From Mallotus nudiflorus (Eukaryota > Streptophyta > Magnoliopsida > Malpighiales > Euphorbiaceae), in NCBI GenBank assembly GCA_947683625.1, contig CANTUR010000047.1:124001-188000 (forward strand): a stretch of 64,000 nt of DNA, given 5' to 3'. Position numbers and translations under genes: made by a program. A model generated the notes under the pieces. It saw nothing but the letters and a program-made list of their open reading frames with translations, was not told the DNA's origin and did no database searches. Within the stretch, counting starts at the first letter, position 1; every line of letters begins with the position of its first letter. Positions 1-12,462 of the stretch are shown piece after piece.

Positions 1-912
1 CCTGCTCGGACATTCTCTGCAAGCTCTTCTAGAATAAGATCTCGGCTCTGAGCTGCCTTAATCCTATCTCTCAGTACAGATTGCACCTAAAACTGAGCTA
101 GCAGTCCACCTAACCTAATAATCTTCATCATCAGACCTTGATCCACTAACAGATACAACTCCTGGATTAACGGTCTCCTCTCTACACTGATGTGAGCAAG
201 ACTGCCTGAGGACTTCCTACTCAAGGCATCTGCTACCATATTAGCCTTGCCTGGGTGATATAAAATCTCACAATCATAATATTTCAATATTTCCAACCAT
301 CTCCTCTACCTCAGATTCAGATCTCTCTGTTGGAAAATGTACTTAAGGCTCTTGTGATCAGTAAAAATCTCATAAGTCACCTTGTACAGATAATGTCTCC
401 AGATCTTGAGAGCAAAGATCACTATAGCCATCTCTAGTTCATGGGTAGGATAGTTCTGTTCATGCTTCTTCAACTGCCTCGAAGCATAGGCTATTACCCT
501 ACCATTCTGCATCAACACACAACCTAGGCCAACTCTAAAGGCATCATAATACACTATGAACTTGTCACTCCATTAGGCAAAGCTAAAACTGGAGTTCTGG
601 TCAACTTCTCCTTTAATAACTGAAAGTTATTCTCATAAACGTCAGACCACTCAAACCTTACATTCTTCTAAGTCAAGCAAGTCATAGGAGCTACAATTCT
701 GGAAAAATCCTATACAAACCTCCTATAATACCCAGCTAAACCCAAAAAATTCTGAATCTTAGTAACTAAAGTCAGTCTAGGCCACTCGGACACTGCCTCA
801 ATCTTCTGTGGATCAACCTAGAGACTATCTTTAGAAACCACGTGTCTAAGGAAAGCAACACTCTCCATCCAGAAATCACACTTCGAGAATTTAGCATAAA
901 GTTGAAGCTCTC
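1..912 (-). pseudogene. Element A pol fragment: RT end, RNase H, start of IN linker
   Basis: Decayed minus-strand pol piece of the outermost Ty3/gypsy element. Read from 912 down to 1 it covers the end of reverse transcriptase (LYAKFSKCDFWMES-like), the RT/RNase H connection (GLAGYYRRFV), RNase H (GLGCVLMQNGRVIAYASRQ, then TDHKSLKYIF near 306-554) and the HPGKAN-VADALSRKSSGS linker (87-296). Several stops and frame changes break it, so it is not functional. Its interrupted end at 912 continues at 18178 on the far side of element F: the protein resumes where it left off and both sides carry CTCTC. The rest of the element's 3' side lies left of the window. Confidence 0.93.
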
Positions 913-1366
913 TGTAATATCCCGTGTTTTTAAATGTTTTAATATTTCATCAAAATATGCAGTGTTAATAATTTTTGTATATATATTATGATATTTTTAC
1001 GAGTTGATATGTATTTAAAACCTATTTTAATTGTTGTGTATTATTTTAAGTGTTTTACGTAAAATTTTCCCGGGACTTGCATTTTCGGAGAAATTTTCAC
1101 GTAAATAATTTACTATTAATTATTTTAAATAGATTTACGGACTTGCATGAACTCATATATATTTTTAAAATAATAAATAACATATATATGTGTACTTATT
1201 TATTTAATTAGGGTTTAATTAATTACCCTATTATTTTATTATTTATTTATTAGTTTTATTGTTATTTAATTATTTTATTTAGTATTAAATTATTAAAATA
1301 TTAAATTATATGTGTGTGGTGTATAGTTAATGTGTGTGATTTTATAATATTTTAATATATAGTATA

Positions 1367-1389
1367 AATTATATATATATATATATATA
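1367..1389 (+). promoter_or_regulatory. Candidate TATA region of the F LTR promoter
   Basis: A run of alternating AT lies about 50 bases upstream of a C/T-rich patch (1437-1470) in the 5' LTR. Plant retrotransposon promoters often have a TATA box followed by a pyrimidine patch. The same arrangement occurs in LTR J (58438-58462). Inferred only; low-complexity AT is common here. Confidence 0.3.
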
Positions 1390-2196
1390 CAATTAATATT
1401 AAAATAAAAATTAAAGTTTGAATTATTTACAACTTTGCCCTTCTTCTTCCTCCTCTCTCCCGACTGTCCCCATCACCGTTACGCCGCCTGCCATCCCGAT
1501 TTCTCACCGTCGGTGTGCCTCCCGGCATGCCACCTCCTTCCTCAGCCTTCCCCTCCGCCTGTTGCAGCTGTTTCCAATGTCTGGAAGCCATTTTTGGCCG
1601 GAAAGCCGAAAGTGGAAGCTAACGTCGTTCACGAAATTTTCGACACCCGCCGGTCTCTTTCTTCTCCTTGAGCACCGGTGAGTGTGATTCCAAGCTTTTT
1701 TTCACTTAAAATGGTCTTGATTTGCTTAGGTTTTGATTTTGCAATTTCGGCCTATTAGGGTTCTTGATTTTTTAGAACTTCAATTTGATTGATTCATGAA
1801 AAATTCCTTCACAAATGTAATTCCCCTTAGCTTAATCTACATGTAGGAATTTTTGTAGAATTTTTAGAGATTATTTTGATTTTTGGGTATTTTTGAATTT
1901 TTTAATATTATTTTCTAATTTTACAAAATTAATTAATTAAATTATGAAATTGTGTTTTATGATAAATATAGGTGTTGAAATTAATTATATAAATTTATTT
2001 GGAATTTTTATGAATTTCTATGTATTTATTTTGAATTTATTTAGGTTTATGTAATTTTGGAAAATTAGGTTAATTGTGTTTTTAATTGAATTTAATTGGT
2101 TAATTGAGTTTAAATATTGATATTATTGATAAATATGTTGAGAAAATTAATTTTGGATAATTATACTATTTTTGGTGAATTTTTGAATGAATTTTA

Positions 2197-2297
<101 letters not shown>

Positions 2298-3947
2298 GCA
2301 TTTTGGTAATTTTACCATAAATTGACTAAAAATATAATTAAATTGGTTTTAATAGTTATTTAAGGTATAAAAATAATTTCTACAAATTATTTAGTATTTT
2401 TAATCAATTAAAACTATTTTTCATGAATTATTTTCAATTATATATATAATATACGAACTTTCTAATAAAATGAGTTTTTATTGGTTTTTATTGTGTTTTA
2501 AGGTTAATTATGTAAATTCTACTTATTAAATGTATTTTTGTGATATAAGGGTATTTTCGGTATTTTTATAATTATTCTGTGTTTATGGACCCCGGTCGGT
2601 AGACTGTAGTTTGGAGTCCGACCGAGGGGTTGTGATTGTAATTCTGCATTTATGTTCGAAGTGTATTTCTTTGCAGGGCCGGCTCTACTCTTTGAGTAGA
2701 GAGATGTCCGTTTTACAGGGGAGGTTCTGCCGGATTTTCGATAGAATTCTCGTGAAATGTGATGTCCGGTCGAATTCTGTGTCTAATATTCTAGATCGAG
2801 TTTCTAGGATTTTCTATTAGGTTTATTCTGATGTCTGTTATTTTTGTTTGTTTAGTTGCGCCAAGACCGAGGGCTAGTGGACCAGGCCCGTCAGACCTAT
2901 CTCGAGGAGCGCACTAAATGTAAGTTACTATTCTATATATATATGCTTTAGGGTGCATGATTTAGAAATGTATGTTTTATTTTGACTAAATATGCATAAA
3001 TAATTTGATTAGTATTTAAGTTTATTTTTAGTTTACTTTTGGTTTATTTTTTATATATATTAACTTATATGCTTGCTTTTTAAACCATTTATGTTTAAAA
3101 TATTTTTGAATATATTTCTAGCTTATTTTGCTATTATATTAGACTTGTTTGACGTATATATACTCGAAATATACCTGGTTTGCTTTTGGCATATTTCCAG
3201 TATATATATGGTTTATATTGTTATTTTATTTAAATTCATGCATCATTTATTTGTGAATGAATGTTTTATATTTTAATGAAGGATATCAATAGAACGTGCT
3301 ACCTAGTGGGCAACACTAGGACTGAGTATATACCGGTACGCTTACAGCATTTAGGCTATATTACTAACCATTTGTGGATATTGATTGGATTTGATTATTT
3401 GTTGTGTGAGATATGATTTGGGAGTGTGATTGCTGGAGCTCGGTTGACCAAGTGTCTCGGGGCCAATCATACTGATAGTCAGACTGCTGGAGCTCGATTG
3501 ACTTAGTGTCTCGGGGCCAGTCTACTGTCTAAATGGAATAAGTGAATATATATTTGGAATAAGTGAGCCTGTATGGCTAGAGTGTTGTCTAACACTGCTT
3601 TGAGGTTCCGATATTCTAGGGTTCTATTTGATCCTTCATAACCAGTGGTTTTCAGACAAAATATATAAAGTGATTTTATTGCATCTGTATGTAATTGCTT
3701 GTATATATACATATTATAAATATACTTTTGATTGTGTGCATTGGCATTTAGTATGCATGTATATATATTATAGTGATTCCCTCAATGAGGTCTGACTCCC
3801 CTCTGTTGACCATTTTTCAGGAGAGTCTTCTTCCTCAGACCTCAGTAGCAGGCCTGTACGCCGGATTTCTTCCGCCCCGGCTTCTTTATGTAAACTGCTT
3901 ATCTGAGTCATGAGTTTTATTTTATAATTTAGACACTGCAGTAGTTG

Positions 3948-3953
3948 AATAAA
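3948..3953 (+). promoter_or_regulatory. Candidate poly(A) signal AATAAA in LTR F
   Basis: AATAAA sits about 260 bases before the LTR end and recurs in the 3' LTR remnant near 17912. Other LTRs have AATTAAAG here. Its position would make nearly the whole LTR after the promoter an R region. Inferred. Confidence 0.35.
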
Positions 3954-4214
3954 GTCGTGAGATATGTACCTTAAATATTTGAACTGAAACTTGTATTAAC
4001 GGATTTATTTATATATATGAGATATGGATTTGATTTAAATCCCATGGTGGAATATTATTTTGATACTTATGATTTTATTTCCGATGCATTAAGAGTTGTC
4101 TATTATTATTATTGCATGTTTATTTTATTTTTAAACTTGCTACGGGTTCCGAATTCGAAAGAATTCCCATTCCCTAGCGCCGATCATGGCCCCTGTTTTG
4201 AGTCGTGACAAAGT

Positions 4215-4226
4215 TGGTATCAGAGC
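4215..4226 (+). other. Primer binding site of element F
   Basis: TGGTATCAGAGC lies four bases (AAGT) after the LTR end. This matches the 3' end of plant initiator methionine tRNA, the usual primer for Ty3/gypsy and Ty1/copia elements. The identical site occurs in G, K, E and I. Confidence 0.95.
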
Positions 4227-4409
4227 GGAGTTTTCTGTCAGGGATTAGTTTTATGAGTCGTGGCCCTAGTTTTCAGAGTTGTGTTTTCTTTTGGTAACTA
4301 CTGTAGTGAATTAGGCTCGAGTATGTCTTGATAAGTATTCCTTGCATTCGCTTTCTGCATTATTCTTCCATTGTCTGTTTTATCTAAACCGTTCTGTTGT
4401 CTTTTCAGA

Positions 4410-5646
4410 ATAAGGAGGCGAGCATGTGTCGCTCCACCGGTCATTGAGGCCGAGGATGATGAGTCTTTTTAGGATGAGGTTTTACCTCCTGAGCAGCCAG
4501 TCAGATGTAGAGGTCGTGGCAAAGGTAGACCTCGAGGAGCGGCAGGTCACCATAGGCAGAGAGAGTTACAGGATGAGGAGCCTATAGAGCCTGAGTTTGA
4601 TGTTCCTGTGCCTCCAGTTATTCAGCCTGTTCAGCCTGCCTATCAACAGGGTATGTCTGACCCTGAGGCAGCTTTGTTTAATGCCCGAGTTGGTAGGATT
4701 ACGTTCGATGGGACTTTCGATCCGTTAGATTTTTTGCATGCGATCGAGACTCAGACTCGGATTGCTCACACCGAGTATCAGCGGATTATGATCTTCGAGT
4801 TATCTATCGAGGGACCAGCCCTAGATTGGTTTATTCAAATGATCCAGCCCTATATGATGATGATGACCTGGGCTCAGTTTCGAGAGTGATTTATGAGGAG
4901 ATTCTGTCCAGAGCCTCTCCGTATGAGCTATCATCTCCGATTGACCAGCATTTCTCACGGTGATCGATTTGTAGAGGAGTACACCCGAGAGTTTCTTCGG
5001 CTGGGTAGATATACAGAGGACCTAATGCGAGACCAGTATTTCGCAGTCACTACATATGTCACTGGATTGGGTTCAGCATTTGCTGGTATGCCTACAGCAG
5101 GCCTTACTCTGGAGTCTATGATTGAGTTGGCCAAGGAGATTGAGCTGAGGCTAGTTAGGCAGGGAGCGATGCCTGATTATTACCAGCTGGGAGTTCAGTC
5201 GAGTGGATTGCAGGCTACTCCGTATTCTAGTTTTCATGTTGGCTCGAGTAGTCAGCAGTGAGGTCTGACTCAGCAGAGTCAGAGGCAGCAGCAGCGAGTG
5301 CATCGGAGCAGTAGACATGGCCGTGGAGGTCAGCGTAGACCATTCAGATTTGGGTCAGGTGCTTCGAGCAGCAGCAGTGGTCGTAGTTCTGGATCAACTG
5401 CCAGTGTTTGCCAGACTTACGGTAGAGTCCATCAGGGACCGTGTTACCTGACACCACTGACCTGCTTCAAATGCGGGCAGACAGGACATTTTTCTAGATC
5501 GTGTCCTTACTTAGGGTATCAGCAGCCGCAGATTCTGCGATTCCCACAGCAGTCGATTTCTAGTGCTGCACCAGTACCATTTCAGTTACCACCAACTCAG
5601 CATCAGAGTTCCACTCAATTTATTCCACAGCAAAGTCGTGGTAGAG
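4410..5646 (+). pseudogene. gag of element F, four disabling point mutations, cut by G
   Basis: Homologous to the 338-residue gag of G. The start codon is ATA (4410-4412) where I, K and G have ATG. In the same frame are TAG at 4470 (CAG in sisters), TGA at 4887 (CGA) and TGA at 5259 (CGA). Between stops the protein is well kept: an acidic/basic N-terminus, the capsid domain (MSDPEAALFNARVGRITF, then LDWFIQMIQPYM), the SRHGRGGQ basic stretch and the CCHC knuckle CFKCGQTGHFSRSC near 5464-5505. Element G interrupts it at 5647; the frame resumes as SRGRGTRGG-like sequence at 16759. All disabling changes are transitions. Confidence 0.93.
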
Positions 5647-8600
5647 TGTCACGACCCAAAACAGGGGCCATGACCGGCGCTAGGGAACGGGAATTCTTTC
5701 GAATCCGGAACCCGTAGCAAGCCTAAAAATAAAATAAAAATGCAATAATAACCATAAAAATATAATATGCAGCGGAAAATAAAATCATAAATATTACAAT
5801 ATCATCCATAACAACTGGATATAATTCAAAACTCATCACATCGCATATATAATCTCATAAATGTATAATCTTTATACAAATCCAGTTTTAACATAATACA
5901 TCTCTTTAAAACAAATACATAAAATCCAATACTTTAATTTACATCTACTGCAGTGTCTAGATAAAATAAATAAGACTCAAGTAGACAATTTACATAAAGA
6001 AGCCGGGGCGGAAGAAATCCGGCGTATCGACCTGCTACTGAGGTCTGAGGAAGTTGACTCTCCTGAAAAATAGTCAACGGAGGGGAGTCAGACCTCACTG
6101 AGTGAATTACTATAGTATATATACATACACTCTAAGTGATAATGCATACAGTCAACAGTATATGAGTAATATGTATATATACAGGCAATTCATACAGATG
6201 CAGAAAAATCATTTTATATATTTTGTCTGAAAATCAACTTTTATGAAGGATCACATAGAACCCTAGAATATCGCAACCTCAGAAAAATAGTGTTAAACAA
6301 CACTCTAGCCATACAGGCTCACTAATTCCAAATATATCCACTTAATCCATATGGACAGTAGACTGGCCCCGAGACACTAAGTCAACCGAGCTCCAGCAGT
6401 CTGACTGCCAGTGTGATTGGCCCCGAGACACTTGGTCAACCGAGCTCCAGCAATCACACCCAAACCACATCTCACATATATCAATAATCATAATCAAATC
6501 GATATCCACAAATAAGTTAGTAATAAAGCCTAAAATTATAGGCGTACCGGTACGTACTCGGTCCTAGTGCTGCCCACTAGGTAGCACGTTCTATTGATAT
6601 CCTTCAGTGATAAATAATAAAACATTCATTCACAAATACATGATGCATGAATTTAAATAAATCAACAATATAAATCATATATATACCGAAAATATACCAA
6701 GCATAAACCAGGTATATTTTGAGTATATATACGTCAAATAAATTCAATCAAATCATGAATTAAACTAAAAATATATTTAAAAACATTTTAAATATATTTT
6801 ATTAATAAAACATGTATATAATTTATTATATACCAAAAATATACTTGAATATAAATCATGTTATTTATGCATATTTAGTAAAAATAAAACATGCATTTTC
6901 TAAATCATGCATCCTAAGCATATATATATAATATAGTAACTCACCTAATGCGCTCCACGAGACGGGTCCGACGGGCCTGGTCCACTAACCCTCGGTCTCG
7001 GCGCAACTAAACAAGAAATAATTAATCGACATCAGAATAACCCTAACAGAAATCCTAGAATTAAATCTAGAGTATTCAACACAGAATCGGAAATTAGGGT
7101 TCGACTGGATATCACGTTTTACGAGAATTCTACCAGAAATCCGGCAGAACCTCCCCTGTAAAACGGACATCTCTCTACTCAAAAGAGTAGAGCCGACCCT
7201 GCAAAGAAAATACACTTCAAAAATAAACACCACAATCGATCACAACCCCTCGGTCGGACTCCAGACTACAATCTGTCGACCGGGGTCCACAAACACAGAA
7301 TATATATTCAAATATACCAAAAATATCCTTAAATCATAAAAATACATTTCATATGTAGAAATTACATAATAAATCTTGAAACACTGTAAAAATCGATTAA
7401 AATTCATTTTATTAGAAAAACCGTATATTATATATATAATTGAAAATAATTCCCGAAAAATAGTTTTAATTAGTTTAAAATACCAAATAATTTGTAGAAA
7501 TCATTTTTATACCTTAAATAAATATTAAAACCAATTAAATTACATTTTTAGACAATTTAGGGTAAAATTACCAAAATACCCCTATATATATATATATACC
7601 TAAATTACTTCAAAAATTCACCAAAAATCATACAATTATCCAAAATTAATTTTCTCAACATATTTATCAATAATTAAACTCAATTAACCAATTAAATTCA
7701 ATTTAAAACACAATTAACTTAATTTTACAAAATCACATAAACTTCAATAATTAAAAATAAATACTTAGAAATTCATAAAAATTCCAAATAAATTCCTATA
7801 ATTCATTTCAACACCTAATTCAACCATAAACTCCAATTTCATAATTTAAATAATTAATTTCCGAAAATTCGAAAATAATATTAAAATATTCAAAAATACC
7901 CAAAAATCCAAACAACCTCCAAAAATTCTACAAAAATTCATACATGAAGATTAAGCTACCAGGAACAACATTTGTGAAGGAAGTTTCCATGAATCATCCA
8001 AATTGAAGCTCAAAAAAATCGAAAACCAAAAGTGGCCGAAAACTTCAACTCAAAACCTAAGCAATTCTAGACCATTTTAGCTCAAACCAAAGCTAGAATA
8101 ACACTCACCGGAGCTCAAGGAGAAGATAGAAACCGGCGGTGTCGAAAACGGTGGCCGGAGGAGGGAGAAACGACGGTGGGAAGAAATGGTGGTCCGGCGG
8201 CACCCACGGGAAGAAGAAGAAGAAGAAGAAGAAAAAGAAAAAGAAAGAAAAAGGAAAGAGAAAGGAAAAGAAAAAGAAAGAAAAAGGAAAAGAAAAAGAA
8301 AAAAAAAGAAAAAAGAAAAAAATAATAAATTTTAATAATTTAATAATAAATAAAATAATCAAATAATAATAAATAAATAATAAAATATTAGAATAATAAT
8401 AAACCCTAATTAAATAAATATACACACACAAGCTTTATTTAATAATTTAAAAATATGTATGAGTTCATGCAAACCCGTAAATACATTTAAAATAATTAAT
8501 AATACATTGTTTACGTGAAAATTTCCCCGAAAATGAAAGTCCCGGGAAAATTTTACGTAAAACACTGAAAATAAAACACAGTAATTAAAATAGGTTTAAA

Positions 8601-8702
8601 ATACATATCAACTCATAAAAATATCGTATATATATTCAAAATTATTGACACTGCATATCCCGGTACAGTGTAAAAATATTTTTAAAAACACGGGATATTA
8701 CA
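5647..8702 (-). repeat. 3' LTR of element G (3056 bp)
   Basis: On the plus strand it begins TGTCACGACCC and ends CGGGATATTACA. A GA-rich tract (8210-8320) is the antisense of the pyrimidine patch preceding the GC-rich leader block. Conserved hairpin and splice-like blocks are present in antisense: 6010-6095 (TGAGGTCTGA inverted repeat), 6365-6460 (twin hairpins), 6545-6600 (CCGGTACG and CCTAGTG), 6940-7005, and 7090-7205. The long lysine-rich reading frame opposite the GA tract is low complexity and not a gene. Confidence 0.97.
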
Positions 8703-8715
8703 GTCTTCCCCCCTT
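8703..8715 (-). other. Polypurine tract of element G
   Basis: The minus strand reads AAGGGGGGAAGAC directly before the 3' LTR TGTAATATCCCG. This is the usual plus-strand priming site. The preceding GAATTCGGGGACGAATTC is shared by G, K and E, with a one-base variant in I. Confidence 0.92.
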
Positions 8716-8756
8716 ACAAGAATTCGTCCCCGAATTCTAAAAACAAGATTACAAAA

Positions 8757-9190
8757 TCAGGAAGGAAAGAGATACGGGTAAGAAGCTCGCATCTCAGCTT
8801 CAGTCTCCCACGTATGCTCTTCAACTCTGTCGCTACGCCACAAAACCTTGACCATCGGAATCTGCTTCGATCTCAACTGTCGAACTTGATAATCTACGAT
8901 CGCCACAGGTTCTTCCACAAAAGTCAAATCTTCACTCACTTCCACACTGTCAGGTTGCAACACGTGTGAAGGATCTGAGATATACTTCCTCAACATCGAG
9001 ATATGAAATACTGGATGCACCTGTGACATACTCGGAGGCAAATCCAACCGATATGCAACAATGCCAACTCTCTCCAGAATCTCAAACGGTCCAATATATC
9101 TCGGTGCTAACTTACCCTTCCTGCCAAATCTCATCACACCCTTCATCGGAATCTCCAACCTGAAACTCCACATCTCTGCGCCTAGGATCC
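8757..9190 (-). pseudogene. IN C-terminus and chromodomain of G, out of frame with the rest of pol
   Basis: This is the last part of the G polyprotein, in a different frame from the main pol ORF. It contains the GPY/F-type module (KLAPRYIGPFEILERVG), the Tekay/Del PSMSQVHPVFHISMLRKY motif, and a chromodomain-like end (EEPVAIVDYQVRQLRSK, VLWRSDRVEEHTWE, then YPYLFPS). Relative to K, 20 bases are missing at about 9149-9153 (minus strand GGAGATTCCGATGAAG), which shifts the frame. The chromodomain is thought to steer integration to heterochromatin, so the G integrase would lack its targeting tail. Confidence 0.92.
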
Positions 9191-12100
9191 GCATAACTCT
9201 TCTGTCTGCTAACTGCGGTCTCTAACCTACGCTTGATCACGGCGACTTTCTCTGCAGCATCTTGAACCATCTCTGGTCCAGTCAAAGCTCTCTCACCAAT
9301 CTCATCCCAACTCAACGGGGATCTACACTTCCTTCCATACAACGCCTCATATGGTGCCATGCCAATACTGCTATGGTAGCTGTTATTATATGCAAACTCC
9401 ACAAGCGACAAATGATCATCCCAGCTACCTCCCAAATCCATGACACACATCCTCAACATATCTTCCAGTGTCTGGATCGTCCTCTCAGACTGACCGTCTG
9501 TCTGAGGATGAAAAGCAGTATTGAAATCCAACCTAGTGCCCATCGCTTCCTGCAACTTCTGCCAAAAACGAGAAGTAAACACCGAACCTCTATCTGACAC
9601 AATGGACACAGGTACTCCATGAAGGCATACAATATGCTTCACGTACAACTTTGCCAATCTAGCAACTGAATATGTGGCTTTCACAGGCAAGAAATGTGCA
9701 GACTTCATCAATCTGTCTACAATCACCCAGATGGAATCGTATCCATCCTTCGAACGAGGTAAACCGACCACAAAATCCATAGCTATCCTTTCCCACTTCC
9801 ACTCGGGAATAGGAAGAGGCTGAAGCTTCCCAGAAGGCTTCTGATGTTCGGCTTTCACTTGCTGACACGTCAAGCACTTAGCAACATAATCAGCGACATC
9901 CTTCTTCAATCCATCCCACCAGTATAGATCTCTGATACTGTGGTACATCTTAGTAACACCAGGATGAACGCTGTAAGCTGTAGAATGTGCTTCCTCTAGG
10001 ATCTCTTCTCTCAAATCATCCACATCAGGAACACACAATCTACCACTGATCCACAACACACCATCATCATCGAGTGTGAAATCAGTGAACTTCCCTGCTC
10101 TGACATTCTCTGCAAGCTCTTCTAGAATAGGATCTCGGCTCTGAGCTGCTTTAATCCTATCCCTTAGTACAGATCGTACTTTAAACTGAGCTAACAGTCC
10201 ACCTAATCTACTGATCTTCATCATCAGACCTTGATCCACCATCAGATGCAATTCCTGGATCAATGGTCTCCTCTCAACACTTATGTGAGCAAGACTACCT
10301 GAAGACTTCCTACTCAAGGCATCTGCTACCACATTAGCTTTACCCGGATGGTAAAGAATCTCGCAATCATAATCCTTCAACAGTTCCAACCATCTTCTCT
10401 GCCTCAGATTCAAATCTCGCTGCTGGAAAATGTACTTAAGGCTCTTATGATCAGTAAATATCTCACAAGTCACCCCGTACAAATAATGTCTCCAAATCTT
10501 CAAAGCAAAGATCACTGCAGCCATCTCTAGATCATGTGTAGGATAGTTCTGCTCATGCTTCTTTAACTGCCTCGAAGCATAGGCTATCACCCTTCCATTC
10601 TGCATCAACACACAACCAAGACCAATTCTAGAGGCATCACAATAAACTGTGAACTTATCCACACTATTAGGCAAAGCTAATACTGGCGCTGTGGTCAACT
10701 TCTCCTTCAACAACTGAAAACTATTCTCACAAGCTTCTGACCACTCGAATCTAACATTCTTCTGAGTCAAGCGAGTCATAGGGGCTGCTATCCTGGAAAA
10801 ATCCTGCACAAACCGCCTATAATACCCGGCTAAACCCAGAAAACTCCGAATCTCAGTAACTGAAGTAGGTCTAGGCCACTCAGATACTGCTTCAATCTTC
10901 TGTGGATCAACCTGAATACCTTCTTTAGACACTACGTGTCCAAGAAAAGAAACACTCTCCATCCAGAAATCACACTTCGAGAATTTAGCATAAAGCTGAT
11001 GATCTCTCAGTGTCTGCAGTACAATCCTCAAGTGATATACGTGCTCTTCCATACTCCTCGAATATACCAGTATATCATCAATGAAGACTACCACAAACTG
11101 ATCCACATACGGTCGGAATACTCTGTTCATCAGGTCCATAAAAGCTGCTGGTGCATTAGTCAAACCAAAAGACATCACCAGAAACTCATAATGACCATAT
11201 CGAGTGTGGAAAGTCGTCTTAGGAATATCAGCTTCACTGATCCGCAGCTGATGATAACCCGACCTCAAGTCGACCTTAGAAAAGAATTGTGCACCCTGGA
11301 GCTGATCAAACAAGTCATCTATCCTCGGGAGAGGATACTTGTTCTTCACTGTCACCTTATTCAGCTCTCTGTAATCAATGCACAGTCTCAGGGTACCATC
11401 CTTCTTCTTCACAAACAAGACTGGTGCACCCCAAGGAGAAACACTAGGTCTGATAAAACCCTTATCCAACAACTCTTGCAATTGCTCCTTCAACTCTCTC
11501 AACTCTGCAGGAGCCATACGATAGGGTGGCATAGATATAGGAGTAATACCTGGAACCACATCAATACAGAACTCAATCTCTCTATGAGGTGGTAAACCTG
11601 GCAATTCCTCGGGAAAAACATTAGGAAACTCACAAGCAACAGGAACATCTGTGAGTGACAACTTCTCCACTGACGTATCCCTAACCAATGCCAAAAACCC
11701 CTGACAACCTTTCCTCAACAACTTCCTAGCTGCAATAGCCGAAATAAGATTCTGAGGTGCTGAACTCCTGTCACCAACAAACTTAAATTCTACTTCACCA
11801 GGAATTCTGAAAATCACCTCCTTATTCCTGCAATCAACCACGGCGAAGTGCTGAGACAACCAATCCATTCCCAAAATAACATCAAACTCCATCACATCCA
11901 ACAAAATCAAATCGGCGGATAATTCTCTATCTCCCACGAGAACTGGACAACCAGAAAGAACAATATCGGTGTCCAAAGAATCACTCAGAGGAGTGGCAAC
12001 AGACAAAGGAAAAGCCATCCTCGAAGCTTGCCAACAAGATTTAGAAGCAAAAACAGGAGAAACAAACGAATGCGTGGCACCCGGATCAAACAAAACCAAA

Positions 12101-12462
12101 GCATCCAGGTAACAAACAGAAAGAATACCTGCCATGACTGCATTAGATGCCTGAGCATCCTGCTGAGTCAGATGAAAAACTCTGGCCTGGCCTCGACCTC
12201 CCTGCTGACTGGTAGAAGCCTGGCCAACACCTCTAGCACCTCCTCTAGTACCTCTACCACGACTCTGCTGTGGAACAAACTGAGTAGAACTCTGATGCTG
12301 AGCTGGTGGTAACTGAAATGGCACGGGTGCTGCACTAGCAATCGACTGCTGTGGGAATCGCGGAATCTGCTGCTGCTGATATCCGGGGTAAGGACATGAT
12401 CTGGCAAAATGTCCTGTCTGCCCGCATCTGAAGCATGTCAACGGTGTCAGATAACACGGTCC
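9112..12462 (-). CDS. pol: G pol: NC knuckle, protease, RT, RNase H, integrase core
   Basis: Open frame of about 1116 codons continuous with gag except for a TAG at 12463-12465; no separate start is needed or evident. Order: CCHC knuckle CFRCGQTGHFARSC, protease with FDPGATHSF, RT (CIDYRELNKVTVKNKYPLP, then VVFIDDILVYS with the catalytic DD), RNase H (VYCDASRIGLG, TDHKSL), IN with zinc-finger cysteines CLTCQQ and core (AMDFVVGLP, SIVSDRG, DGQSERT). Catalytic residues all look present. The frame ends 20 codons after a deletion at about 9150. It could make enzymes only with readthrough or trans help, and its integrase would be truncated. Confidence 0.94.
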   Translation of the reverse strand, partial: GPCYLTPLTCFRCGQTGHFARSCPYPGYQQQQIPRFPQQSIASAAPVPFQLPPAQHQSSTQFVPQQSRGRGTRGGARGVGQASTSQQGGRGQARVFHLTQQDAQASNAVMAGILSVCYLDALVLFDPGATHSFVSPVFASKSCWQASRMAFPLSVATPLSDSLDTDIVLSGCPVLVGDRELSADLILLDVMEFDVILGMDWLSQHFAVVDCRNKEVIFRIPGEVEFKFVGDRSSAPQNLISAIAARKLLRKGCQGFLALVRDTSVEKLSLTDVPVACEFPNVFPEELPGLPPHREIEFCIDVVPGITPISMPPYRMAPAELRELKEQLQELLDKGFIRPSVSPWGAPVLFVKKKDGTLRLCIDYRELNKVTVKNKYPLPRIDDLFDQLQGAQFFSKVDLRSGYHQLRISEADIPKTTFHTRYGHYEFLVMSFGLTNAPAAFMDLMNRVFRPYVDQFVVVFIDDILVYSRSMEEHVYHLRIVLQTLRDHQLYAKFSKCDFWMESVSFLGHVVSKEGIQVDPQKIEAVSEWPRPTSVTEIRSFLGLAGYYRRFVQDFSRIAAPMTRLTQKNVRFEWSEACENSFQLLKEKLTTAPVLALPNSVDKFTVYCDASRIGLGCVLMQNGRVIAYASRQLKKHEQNYPTHDLEMAAVIFALKIWRHYLYGVTCEIFTDHKSLKYIFQQRDLNLRQRRWLELLKDYDCEILYHPGKANVVADALSRKSSGSLAHISVERRPLIQELHLMVDQGLMMKISRLGGLLAQFKVRSVLRDRIKAAQSRDPILEELAENVRAGKFTDFTLDDDGVLWISGRLCVPDVDDLREEILEEAHSTAYSVHPGVTKMYHSIRDLYWWDGLKKDVADYVAKCLTCQQVKAEHQKPSGKLQPLPIPEWKWERIAMDFVVGLPRSKDGYDSIWVIVDRLMKSAHFLPVKATYSVARLAKLYVKHIVCLHGVPVSIVSDRGSVFTSRFWQKLQEAMGTRLDFNTAFHPQTDGQSERTIQTLEDMLRMCVMDLGGSWDDHLSLVEFAYNNSYHSSIGMAPYEALYGRKCRSPLSWDEIGERALTGPEMVQDAAEKVAVIKRRLETAVSRQKSYADPRRRDVEFQVGDSDEGCDEIWQEG

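Noticed and set aside
3503..3712. Small antisense frames around the twin-hairpin block (also 40471-40695 and 48070-48294)
   Set aside because: They recur because the LTR is repeated; no start context, and they vary with small indels.
8139..8366. Lysine/glutamate-rich reading frame (and its copy at 16195-16422)
   Set aside because: It is the GA-rich antisense of the LTR pyrimidine tract; low complexity and repeat-length dependent, not a protein gene.
10936..11595. 219-codon plus-strand frame
   Set aside because: Shadow of the strongly conserved RT-protease coding strand of G; the sister copy in K (42725-43129) does not keep the same frame length.
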